A DNA stretch of 8,948 nt, taken from assembly GCA_002401055.1 (NCBI GenBank), contig NVRZ01000111.1:1-8948 (forward strand), written 5' to 3'. Source of the stretch: Bacteroidota bacterium (lineage in GTDB: Bacteria; Bacteroidota; Bacteroidia; NORP154). Within the stretch, counting starts at the first letter, position 1. Each line of letters opens with the position of its first letter. Position numbers and translations under genes: made by a program. Below, piece by piece: positions 1 to 8,200 of the stretch. Under the pieces are notes generated by a model. The model ran no database searches. It was not told the DNA's origin and was given only the letters and a program-made list of their open reading frames with translations.

Positions 1-978
1 GCCGTCATCGGAGGGGGAAGTTGGGCAACTGCCATTATTAAGATGCTATTGAATAATGTGGAGGAGCTCAATTGGTGGTTGAGAGACGAAGATAATATTG
101 AGCACATAAAAAAGTTTGGGCATAATAGAAACTATTTGCCATCGGTTCAACTTGACACCAGCAAGCTGAAGATTACCTCAAACATTCAATCCTGCATCGA
201 AAATGCGGAGATAATAATATTTGCCATTCCTTCTGCATTTTTAAAAGAGAGCCTTGTACCGTGTGCAAAGGACAGCCTGAACGGAAAGATTATATTTTCG
301 GCGATAAAAGGAATTGTTCCGGAGAACAACGTAATCGTAGGGGAGTTTTTTCACAACCAATACGGCCTTGATTATGATAACATTGGCGTAATTACCGGAC
401 CGTGCCATGCAGAGGAGGTTGCACAGGAAAAGTTGTCCTATCTTACCATAGCTTGTTCAAATACTGACAATGCGGCCGAAATGGCTACAAAATTGGAGTG
501 CAGGTATATTAAGGCCAAGGTTTCAGATGATATATATGGAACAGAGTATTCAGCGGTGCTCAAAAACATTTTTGCTGTAGCTAATGGCATCTGTCATGGG
601 TTAGGATATGGCGATAATTTTCAGGCCGTATTGGTATCTAACGGCATTAAGGAAATAGAGCGGTTTGTAAATGCGGTTCACCCGATTGATAGGGACATTA
701 AAAATTCAGCTTATTTGGGAGATTTATTGGTAACCGCCTATTCAAACTTTAGCCGAAACCGGACTTTTGGCAATATGATTGGGAAGGGTCATTCGGTAAA
801 TTCTGCACAGGCTGAAATGAAAATGGTTGCAGAAGGTTATTACGCGGTAAAGTGTATTGCGGAGCTAAATAAAGACCATAAAGTAGACATGCCAATCACT
901 GATGCGGTGTATAATATTCTTTATAAGAACTCATCTGCCCGAGAAGAGATGCGAATACTAGCTGACCTTATGAGCTAA
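1..978 (+). CDS. gpsA: Glycerol-3-phosphate dehydrogenase [NAD(P)+], 5'-truncated by window edge
   Basis: This cytoplasmic enzyme reduces dihydroxyacetone phosphate to sn-glycerol 3-phosphate, the backbone precursor of phospholipids. The reading frame is open from base 1, and its first residues AVIGGGSWATA are the Rossmann dinucleotide-binding glycine motif that lies at the very N-terminus of the family. Only the start codon and a few residues are therefore missing; the ATG at 43 is internal and should not be used. Family signatures follow in order: HNRNYLP near residue 40, AIPS near 75, SAIKG near 100 (a conserved lysine), GPCHAEEV near 133, and YSAVLKNIFAVA with the probable catalytic lysine at window residue 188. 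GDLLVTAYSNFSRNRTFG lies in the C-terminal helical domain. The 325 residues seen fit a family length of about 330. It ends TAA and converges on uvrC with 13 nt between them, leaving no room for a separate terminator. Confidence 0.96.
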   Translation, partial: AVIGGGSWATAIIKMLLNNVEELNWWLRDEDNIEHIKKFGHNRNYLPSVQLDTSKLKITSNIQSCIENAEIIIFAIPSAFLKESLVPCAKDSLNGKIIFSAIKGIVPENNVIVGEFFHNQYGLDYDNIGVITGPCHAEEVAQEKLSYLTIACSNTDNAAEMATKLECRYIKAKVSDDIYGTEYSAVLKNIFAVANGICHGLGYGDNFQAVLVSNGIKEIERFVNAVHPIDRDIKNSAYLGDLLVTAYSNFSRNRTFGNMIGKGHSVNSAQAEMKMVAEGYYAVKCIAELNKDHKVDMPITDAVYNILYKNSSAREEMRILADLMS

Positions 979-991
979 AACCGAATTGTGT

Positions 992-2821
992 TTAGGATTT
1001 GGCCAGGTATTCATAAATTAACTTGGCCTTTGATTCCCCGACCATTTTTGTCAATTCTCTTTCAGAGGCGTTTTTAATATTTTTCACAGAACGGTATTTT
1101 TTCAGTAGTATTTTGGCGGTGCTCTCCCCTACTCCCTTAATGTTCTGAAGTTCTGTTTTAATGGAGGCTTTGATCCGTTTTTTTCTGTGATGTGTAATTC
1201 CGAAGCGATGCGCCTCATTGCGTAATTGTTGAATTATTCGGAGTGTTTCCGAACGTTTGTCCAAATAGAGCGGAACCGGATCATACGCATAGTAAAGCTC
1301 TTCCAGCCTTTTTGCGATTCCTATTACGGTGATTTGTTTGGCCAACTTCAATTTTTCCAGGCTTTTCATCGCAGAGGAAATTTGGCCCTTTCCCCCATCT
1401 ATTATCAGGAGCTGAGGTAGTGGTTTATTCTCCTTTTTCAATCGTCCATATCTTCTAAGCACTACCTCTTCCATCGACGCGAAATCATTTGCACCAACCA
1501 CCGTCTTTATGTTGAAGTGGCGATAATCTTTTTTAGAGGGCTTGGTATTTTTAAATACTACTAAAGCTGCCACCGGGTATGCTCCCTGAATATTGGAGTT
1601 GTCAATGCACTCTATATGAACGGGTAATTGACTGAGTTTGAGTTCGGTTTTCATTTTGATGAGCAATTCATTCGAACGATTCTTTTTATCTGAAAGATTC
1701 AATCTTGATTTCTGCTTATCCAGCATGTAGAACTTTGCATTGCGTTCAGACAGCCCAAGGAGTAGCTTCTTGTCACCCCTTTTTGGCACTAAAAAAGAAG
1801 GGGGTTCTTCTCTGTATGGCATTTGCAAATCAATTTCAAAAGGAACCAGAATCTCTTTACAGTCACTGTTGAATTTTGATCTCAGGTTCAAAATGGCGAT
1901 GGACAGCAACTCCTTTTCTGATTCATCTAATCGCTTTTTCAACTCTACAGTATGCCCCTGTACAATGGCGCCTTCAACTACCCGCATGTAGTTCACATAT
2001 CCATATTTGTCATTTGTTACAATGGAAAACACGTCTACATCTGGTACTTTGGGATTTACGACCACAGACTTCCCCCGATATTTTTCCATCCACTCCAGCT
2101 TTTCTTTTATCAGCTGCGCCTTTTCATATTCAAAATTTTCCGCATGCTCCTTCATTATTTGCTTGAAGTGCTTCGTCACTGAGTGCAGATTGCCTTTTAT
2201 TATGTCTCTAATTTGGAATACGGTTTGAACATAATCTTCTTCAGGTTGCAAACCTTCACAAGGGCCCAGGCAGTTACCTAGGTGGTGCTCCAGACATATA
2301 CTAAACTTCTTCTTCTCAATATTATCTTCAGAGAGGTTATAGTTGCAGTTGCGGAGCTTATATAAGCGCTTAATTAAATCAAGAATTGCATTCATCATCT
2401 TGACAGATGCGTAAGGGCCAAAGTATTCAGATCCATCATCCCTTATCTGCCGGGTAGAAAAAACTCTAGGGAATCGTTCATTCTTAATACATATCCAGGG
2501 AAAGCTCTTGTCGTCTTTGAGTTGAACATTATATTTAGGCCTGAGCTTTTTTATCAATGAATTTTCTAGTAAAAGCGCCTCCAGCTCCGTGTCAGCAATA
2601 AGATATTTCATGTCCCGAATCTTCCTTACAAGCATGGCCGTTTTGCCGCTTTCGGCTTTTGCTTTATTAAAATAGGAGGAAACACGTTTCTTTAAATTTT
2701 TTGCTTTTCCTACATAAATAATTGTACCATCCGCATCCATGAACTGGTATATTCCTGGATTTTCAGGGAGAGATCGGAGTTTTTCCGTGATGGTAGCGTG
2801 TATGGGTAAGTCAGTGCTCAT
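992..2821 (-). CDS. uvrC: UvrABC system protein C (excinuclease ABC subunit C)
   Basis: UvrC is the nuclease of nucleotide excision repair; it cuts DNA on both sides of a lesion after UvrA/UvrB recognition. At 609 aa it is a normal family length. Residues 20-100 form the GIY-YIG nuclease (GIY at 23-25, YVG at 36-38, Arg46, Glu86) for the 3' incision. Cys159, Cys176, Cys184 and Cys188 match the four-cysteine pattern reported to hold an iron-sulfur cluster in UvrC. Residues about 215-250 are the UVR domain that contacts UvrB. The RNase H-like 5' nuclease carries Asp407 (CIDNSNIQG), Asp475 (LIIDGGKGQ) and His538 (EAHRF). Tandem helix-hairpin-helix motifs fill 555-609 (IKGVGESTAKILL). Nothing seems missing. 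The ATG at 2821 puts the GIY domain at its usual distance from the N-terminus. No Shine-Dalgarno sequence is visible, which is common in Bacteroidota. The gene diverges from the lipoprotein/protease pair. Confidence 0.97.
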   Translation of the reverse strand: MSTDLPIHATITEKLRSLPENPGIYQFMDADGTIIYVGKAKNLKKRVSSYFNKAKAESGKTAMLVRKIRDMKYLIADTELEALLLENSLIKKLRPKYNVQLKDDKSFPWICIKNERFPRVFSTRQIRDDGSEYFGPYASVKMMNAILDLIKRLYKLRNCNYNLSEDNIEKKKFSICLEHHLGNCLGPCEGLQPEEDYVQTVFQIRDIIKGNLHSVTKHFKQIMKEHAENFEYEKAQLIKEKLEWMEKYRGKSVVVNPKVPDVDVFSIVTNDKYGYVNYMRVVEGAIVQGHTVELKKRLDESEKELLSIAILNLRSKFNSDCKEILVPFEIDLQMPYREEPPSFLVPKRGDKKLLLGLSERNAKFYMLDKQKSRLNLSDKKNRSNELLIKMKTELKLSQLPVHIECIDNSNIQGAYPVAALVVFKNTKPSKKDYRHFNIKTVVGANDFASMEEVVLRRYGRLKKENKPLPQLLIIDGGKGQISSAMKSLEKLKLAKQITVIGIAKRLEELYYAYDPVPLYLDKRSETLRIIQQLRNEAHRFGITHHRKKRIKASIKTELQNIKGVGESTAKILLKKYRSVKNIKNASERELTKMVGESKAKLIYEYLAKS

Positions 2822-2855
2822 TGCCGCAAAAATAGGTAGTAATTAGTAGATTTGC
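2821..2855 (+). promoter_or_regulatory. Candidate Bacteroidota-type promoter for the lipoprotein/protease operon
   Basis: The plus strand has TAGATTTGC at 2847-2855, a match to the TAnnTTTG -7 element of Bacteroidota housekeeping promoters. A TTG at 2821-2823 could be the -33 element; the 23-nt spacing is at the upper limit of what is reported. Transcription would begin around 2860, giving a leader of about 20 nt before the ATG at 2879. A purine-rich AAGGGGAGA stands at 2869-2877, just before that ATG. This is a motif match only. Confidence 0.5.
2827..2834 (-). promoter_or_regulatory. Possible -7 box for uvrC
   Basis: Read on the minus strand, 2834-2827 is TATTTTTG, which fits TAnnTTTG. Its last base is only 5 nt from the uvrC ATG, so the transcript would be leaderless or nearly so. 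I see no TTG at a suitable distance upstream. The match is short and AT-rich and could be chance; the real uvrC promoter could lie inside the divergent gene. Confidence 0.2.
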
Positions 2856-2878
2856 TTGTATAGAGTTCAAGGGGAGAT

Positions 2879-3220
2879 ATGAGAACAATTTTTGATACCT
2901 GTTTAATTTTAGCTGTAATACTTGCTTACTCAGTTGTTGGTTGCGGATTGTTTTCAAAGACAGAAAACGGTTCAGGTTCAGATGGGCAGATTAGTATTAT
3001 TGTTCAGGTGGTGAAAAATACCGATATTGAGTCATTGATTTTAACGCATAGGAATATGAGGTTAACTTCGGTCAAATTGCTATCAGCACGTATGGGCACT
3101 TGGGAAATGACCATTAATTATAAGCTGAAAAGTGTGCAAAAGGCGCTGAGGCTTCTAAATGAAAACCCTACTATTATTAACGCACAATTAAATCATGAAG
3201 TTCAACAAAGAAATGATTGA
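2879..3220 (+). CDS. Small lipoprotein resembling a stand-alone subtilase propeptide
   Basis: This 113-aa protein is predicted to be exported and lipidated. A hydrophobic segment (residues 8-20) ends in the lipobox VVGC with the acceptor Cys22, followed by a Gly/Ser-rich linker to about residue 36. I do not recognise a named family, but the rest resembles the prodomain of the protease encoded next. IIVQ (40-43) matches IIVQ (43-46) of the protease. From Lys66 to the C-terminus it aligns without gaps with protease residues 74-121, 13 of 48 identical, strongest in AQLNHEVQQR against AQFNHFIQQR. It stops where the protease catalytic part starts. Subtilase propeptides fold and inhibit their enzyme, so a membrane-tethered inhibitor or folding helper is a reasonable inference. 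Alternatively it is a degenerate remnant of a duplicated protease gene. It overlaps the protease gene by 26 nt and is probably cotranscribed from the promoter just upstream. The coding call is firm; the function is not. Confidence 0.85.
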   Translation: MRTIFDTCLILAVILAYSVVGCGLFSKTENGSGSDGQISIIVQVVKNTDIESLILTHRNMRLTSVKLLSARMGTWEMTINYKLKSVQKALRLLNENPTIINAQLNHEVQQRND

Positions 3221-4886
3221 GTATTTAATTAGATGCGCCACCTTTTATGTAGTGTTTTTAATGCTCTTAATTTGCAGTACTGAAGTATACGGTCAGCAAG
3301 CAGATCACGTAAGAGGCGAAATAATTGTCCAATTAAATTATAAGTTTGAGGCGGCTGATCTCGTTAATACTATCAATGTGCCTTTAGAAACCGCGCTGAG
3401 AATCGAATATAAAAAGCAGCTATCTTCCAGGTTAAATATTCATTTACTGAGTTTTGACCCTTCAGTTTGGGTTGAAGATAATCTACTGCGCGAAATTCGA
3501 GGAAAAGAGGGGGTATTTGCAGCCCAGTTCAATCACTTTATTCAACAGCGTGATACAATCCCTAATGATCCACGATTTGGTGATCAATGGGATATGAATA
3601 ACACCGGGCAAAGCGGCGGAGTCTTAGACGCTGACATTGATGCGATTGAGGCTTGGGATACCGCCACCGGAGGTGTTACAGCCATGGGGGACACAATTGT
3701 TGTTGCTGTTATTGATGGTGGATTTGATTTGAGTCATGAGGATTTAGATTTTTGGAAAAATAGAATGGAGATCCCCAACAATGGAATTGATGATGATAGC
3801 AATGGATACATAGATGATTTTGATGGCTGGAACGCTTACAACAGTGATGGAAACATAAGTTCGAGCACACATGGAACGCATGTATCGGGCACCGTGGGGG
3901 CAATTGGAAACAATGGAATTGGCTTGGTGGGGGTAAATTGGAATGTAAAGATTATGCCAATTCAGGGTTCTTCAGGCAACGAAGCTACGGTGGTAGAGGC
4001 ATACGGTTATGTATTGGAATTGCGGGCAACATATAATGAAACTAACGGAGGTTCGGGGGCATTCGTTGTTTCTACGAACTCTTCCTTCGGCAGCAATTTT
4101 GGTGATCCCGTTGATTTTCCAATTTGGTGCGCTCTTTACGATTCTCTGGGTTCGGTGGGGATTTTGAGTGCAGGGGCAACGATGAATTTAAATGAGGATG
4201 TTGACGTGGTAAATGATATTCCTACAGCGTGCCCGAGTGATTGGATGATTTCCGTGACCAATACAACGGACAATGACACTAAGAATAATGGAGCAGCTTA
4301 TGGCTTAACCACCATTGACCTTGGTGCACCTGGCACTGATATTTGGTCTACTGAACCGGGAGATACCTATGGCCAATTAACCGGCACTTCAATGGCTACG
4401 CCTCATGTGGCTGGAGCTGTTGCGCTGATGTATGATGTTGCATGTCAAAAGCTTATTATGGAGTCTAAGCAAAGCCCCGACAGTATTGCCTTGATTATTA
4501 GAGATGTTTTATTTGATGGTACGGATTCCATTTCTGCTTTGGATGGAATTACATTAACAGGAGGTCGATTAAATATAAATAACAGCGCATTGCTCCTATC
4601 TGGTTTTGATTGCCAGCTTGTAAGCGTCAATAACTTAGAGGGTCTTGAAAAAGAGATTATTTTATTCCCGAATCCGGTTGGTAGGCAGCTTACGCTTCGC
4701 GGATTGAGTGGAATAGTAGAGCGGGTTGGTATTTTTAACTTATTGGGACAAGAAGTATTTGGAATGAAGCACCAGGTACTAACCGATAGATTGCTAGTAA
4801 GCCTAGACGGTATTAAGCCAGGATGCTATTTGCTTCGTGTTGAAACCAACAAGGAAACCTTTTCAACCCGCTTGATTCGCTACTAA
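3195..4886 (+). CDS. Secreted S8 (subtilisin-like) serine protease with T9SS type A sorting domain
   Basis: This 563-aa extracellular serine endopeptidase is probably exported by Sec and then across the outer membrane by T9SS. A signal peptide occupies about residues 1-33 (hydrophobic 15-28, cleavage near VYG/QQ). A prodomain covers about 40-119. The S8 domain follows with the catalytic triad Asp174 (VAVIDGGFD), His226 (HGTHVSG) and Ser399 (GTSMATPHVAG). A loop at 197-208, rich in Asp and Asn with NGYIDD, looks calcium-binding and is typical of Bacteroidota members. The position where subtilisins have the oxyanion-hole Asn (AAGN) reads SAGA, with Ala328. Residues 490-563 are the type A sorting domain (FPNPV, IFNLLGQEV, KPGCYLLRV, then a Lys/Arg-containing end), which is normally removed on secretion. 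The start could be 3195 or the ATG at 3213; both lie inside the lipoprotein gene, and I keep 3195 because it supplies the basic n-region MKFNK. Its TAA interlocks with the stop of the convergent Mpo1-like gene. Natural substrates are unknown. Confidence 0.95.
   Translation: MKFNKEMIEYLIRCATFYVVFLMLLICSTEVYGQQADHVRGEIIVQLNYKFEAADLVNTINVPLETALRIEYKKQLSSRLNIHLLSFDPSVWVEDNLLREIRGKEGVFAAQFNHFIQQRDTIPNDPRFGDQWDMNNTGQSGGVLDADIDAIEAWDTATGGVTAMGDTIVVAVIDGGFDLSHEDLDFWKNRMEIPNNGIDDDSNGYIDDFDGWNAYNSDGNISSSTHGTHVSGTVGAIGNNGIGLVGVNWNVKIMPIQGSSGNEATVVEAYGYVLELRATYNETNGGSGAFVVSTNSSFGSNFGDPVDFPIWCALYDSLGSVGILSAGATMNLNEDVDVVNDIPTACPSDWMISVTNTTDNDTKNNGAAYGLTTIDLGAPGTDIWSTEPGDTYGQLTGTSMATPHVAGAVALMYDVACQKLIMESKQSPDSIALIIRDVLFDGTDSISALDGITLTGGRLNINNSALLLSGFDCQLVSVNNLEGLEKEIILFPNPVGRQLTLRGLSGIVERVGIFNLLGQEVFGMKHQVLTDRLLVSLDGIKPGCYLLRVETNKETFSTRLIRY
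4662..4883 (+). other. T9SS type A C-terminal sorting domain of the protease
   Basis: The last 74 residues of the protease have the pattern of the Por secretion tail: LFPNPV, then IFNLLGQEV, a VSLDGIKPGCYLLRV strand pair, and a final strand ending RLIRY. In this family the domain is recognised by the T9SS translocon and cleaved by the PorU sortase. This predicts a secreted or surface-attached mature enzyme. Confidence 0.9.
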
Positions 4887-5212
4887 TCTTCTGAAGAGCC
4901 AGAAAACCCTTGTTTCCCAAGCAGTATGTCAAAATAAAGCTTGAAGTCTCCCCTCAGTGACATGCCGGGATATTGGAAGGTTGCAGGCTTGTTTTTCTCT
5001 ATAAAAAAATGGCCTACCCAAGCAAATGCGTAAGGTACAATTACAGTCGGCAGTAAGTAAAGAGGATCTAGCTTTACGATAGCCATTACCAAAAACACGA
5101 AGAACAAAGATGTGCCAATAAAGTGAGTGACTCGAGTCCCTCGTTGGGTGTGTTCCTTCAAATAATAAGGGTAAAATTCCTTGAACGTTTTATATGCTTT
5201 TTCCTCTTCCAT
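4883..5212 (-). CDS. DUF962/Mpo1-like small membrane protein
   Basis: This 109-aa protein belongs to the DUF962/Mpo1-like family. The yeast member Mpo1 is an iron-dependent dioxygenase in the endoplasmic reticulum that alpha-oxidises 2-hydroxy fatty acids; bacterial members are mostly uncharacterised. Family features visible here are FKEFYPYYLKEH near the N-terminus, TRVTHFIGT (His30), the pair of hydrophobic segments about 31-47 and 51-67, and AWVGHFFIEKNKPATFQYP (His68) followed by SLRGDF. The conserved histidines (His21, His30, His68) would be the metal-ligand candidates. The frame stays open upstream to an ATG at 5272, but that start would overlap the C-terminal codons of the upstream gene. 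The ATG at 5212 (MEEEKAYKTF) fits the family N-terminus and leaves a 13-nt gap, so I choose it. The gene probably follows the giant adhesin-like gene in one transcript. A role in membrane lipid turnover is inference. Confidence 0.85.
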   Translation of the reverse strand: MEEEKAYKTFKEFYPYYLKEHTQRGTRVTHFIGTSLFFVFLVMAIVKLDPLYLLPTVIVPYAFAWVGHFFIEKNKPATFQYPGMSLRGDFKLYFDILLGKQGFSGSSED

Positions 5213-5225
5213 TTTGATTAAAGAA

Positions 5226-8200
5226 CTATCTGATAAGCGTAACATGGCCGGTATATTGATGATTTGCCCCACCCAAATCTTTGCTCAGCACGAGCCAAAC
5301 ATATACCCCGGTCTGAGCAAGCTCTGTTCCGTTGTTGGCCAGTCCGGTCCACCCTTCGTTAATATCCGTAGTGTGGAAGATGGCGTCACCCCAGCGCGTA
5401 AATATGTAGAAATTGTACCCGGATTCGTTTAACCCGGTAGAAAGGGGTATAAACAATTCATTTATCCCATCTTGGTTGGGAGTAAAAGTATTGGGTAAAA
5501 AGAAGATGTAGTCGGGCAGGATGTCAATTCTACGTGAAACGGTATCGAAACACCCATTTGTATCAACAACCGTTAAAAGCACCATATAAAAACCGGTGTC
5601 CAGATACTCATGCACAGGATCTGTAGCAATGGATGAATCACCATTACCAAATTGCCAATTCCATGTTGCAATGCTATCCGAGACTGTTTGATCTGTGAAT
5701 GTGATTTCTGGGCTAAGTATGGTAACACTATCTGGTACCGCATCAAACATTGCCACTGGCTTCGTGTAGATCAATATGGTGTCAAAAGCGGTGTCTTTAC
5801 AGCCGAAATTACTGGTAGCGATCATGCTTGCATAATAGGTTCCTCCCGGATCGTAGGTGTGAATCGGATCAGTATCTGTAATGCTGTCTGTTCCATCGCC
5901 AAAATCCCATTCGTAGCCAGTGATTGTCGAATTCCCGGTTACAAATGACAGGTTGGTAAACTGAATAGGAACTGATGAGCAGGCTGTATCCCTCATAAAA
6001 TTGGCAAAAGGTGTTTCATAGACATTGATACTCATCGAGGCCATGTCCATACAGGTGCTATCCTGATTCCAAACTGTTACCGAGACGTTATAAGTACCAA
6101 CGCTGGTGTATGAATGGCTGGGGTTTTGTCTCGTAGATGTGGTAGCATCATCAAAATCCCATAAAAACCAAAATCCTCCAGGTGAAGCGTCCCTAAACTG
6201 CGTACTGATTGATGTACATCCAGAAGTGTCTAGAGATGTTAAGCCCGCAATGGGTGAAAGTTTTACGACCACATAATTTGGATACAGAACGGTATCAGCA
6301 TAAACTCCGTTGGATGCTACCAATGTAACGTTGTACACGCCCGGTGATACATAGCTGTAAACGTGCGTGGGATTATCATAAGTACCCGATGTATTTGGTA
6401 TCCCGGTAATAGGTCCACTACCAGGTCCTATGGTTACACCATCGCCAAAATCCCAGTACCAGGATATTGGACTTCCATTACTTGCGTCCGTAAACGTTAC
6501 TGTGGTACTATCACATGCTGGAATCGAGTTGCTGGTAAAGCTTGCATCTACGGTTGGAGCCACAATTATTGTAATGTTATCAGAACATACACCAACACAA
6601 CCGTTTGAATCGGTAACGGTTACCGAGTAGTAATAAGATCCAGTACTGCCGTAGTAATGAGAGGTCGTTGCGCCCGTTTCAATTCCGCCGTCCCCGAATT
6701 CCCAATTATAGGTAAAGGGAGCAGATCCCGTTGACGTAGTTGCATCAAAAATCGTAAATGCGCCTAAATAGACGTTGCTGATATTGCACGCCACTACTGG
6801 GAGAGGATTTACCTCAATCGTAATTGGGATTGAAGTAGCATCAATGGGCACAGCACAAGGGTAATTGCTTATCATAAAGCAGGTGATGATATCTCCATCT
6901 GACAGAGAGGACGAACTGAACGTATTGGTTCCCGATCCCACCGGTGACCCATTAACGAGCCATTGGTAAATAGGACTGGTTCCACCATTAATAGGCACAG
7001 CTCCAAAAGTGGTCTGGTCTCCCGCACAAATAGCAGCCGATGTTACTGAAACATAAACTAATGGGGTGAGAACAGGTGCCACAATTACCTCAAATGTGTC
7101 AATCTTAGACCGCCCGCAGCATATAGAGGTCGTTTGTAGTGTGATTATATAAGTACCGGTATCAGCGAAAGCATGATTTATTGATGTTGTTCCCGCACCC
7201 GAAAAACCAACAATAGGGGTATCATAGACAACCCAATCATAATAAACCGCATTGCTTATAGAGCTTGTAAATGTAGCGTTGGTTCCAGGACAGGTGACAG
7301 AGTCGGCGGAAATGATAATTGGAATTATTCCGTCGCTAAATATTCCGACAAAATCTGTGAAGATGTAAGGAACTCCGTCAACCACCAGAGTGATAGTGTG
7401 TCTGCCCATGGAAGAATATTGAATTATGGCAGAATCACCAGTGGCGGTAAGAGGCATAGCGCCACCATCAAAATACCAAAGAATTATTCCAGAAGCATCG
7501 GTATAAAACTCAATGTCTGACCATGTGCACCCAGTGTTTTTAACAAATATTTGTGGCTCAACTTGACTTCTCATATCCGACTGAGCTACGGCAAGCCCAA
7601 AAGGATCTTCGAATAATGGAAAACTTACCCCAGATGCACCATTACCGCCATTTCCTCCCATGCCTCCTACTCCACCGTCGCCACCATCACCTGGATCTCC
7701 CAAATCGCAATCAGATGAAACGCTGATAGCCCCGACTCCTGATCCGCCGCCAAGGCCGCCCGGAATACCACCAAGCCCGCCGAGTCCTTGAAGACCAGAG
7801 TTTAGACTACAATCTTTGACCTCAGTACCTGTTAAGTTGTTAAAAATATAAATTGGAAAAGAGCCACCACCACCAGTACCACCAGTAGCTCCAAAGCCGC
7901 CTTGGCCGCCTTCTCCGCCGCCGCCGCCTCCAGCACCAGATCCATTGTTATTGGGCAAGGGCCAGCAGGTCGATAAGCAACCTTGAGAACCGCCACCGCC
8001 ACCGCCACCGCCGCCTGCTCCATTATCTCCATTTACACCAGGGACACCATCACCATTTACAAAATAATTTCCGAAAGTTGGTGTGCCCGTAACTCCGGCA
8101 GCACCATCCAGTCCATTTGCTCCGTCTATTCCGTTATCGCCCGCATTAGCAGGTCCTGCATCACATCCTGTGGAGGCACACAAGGGTACGCAGTAGCCTA

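Noticed and set aside
979..991. Bidirectional terminator between gpsA and uvrC
   Set aside because: The gap is only 13 nt and I find no convincing inverted repeat with a T-tract spanning it.
1226..2228. Several plus-strand open frames of 64-96 codons inside uvrC
   Set aside because: They lie antisense to a complete, well-conserved gene, overlap each other in different frames and show no recognisable protein features.
3709..3903. Minus-strand 64-codon frame rich in His and Cys inside the protease gene
   Set aside because: It is antisense to the conserved catalytic Asp and His region of the protease and has no independent support.
5213..5272. Longer N-terminus for the Mpo1-like protein (ATG at 5272)
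   Set aside because: It would overlap the C-terminal codons of the upstream surface-protein gene, and the extra 20 residues do not resemble the family start; MEEEKAYKTF at 5212 fits.
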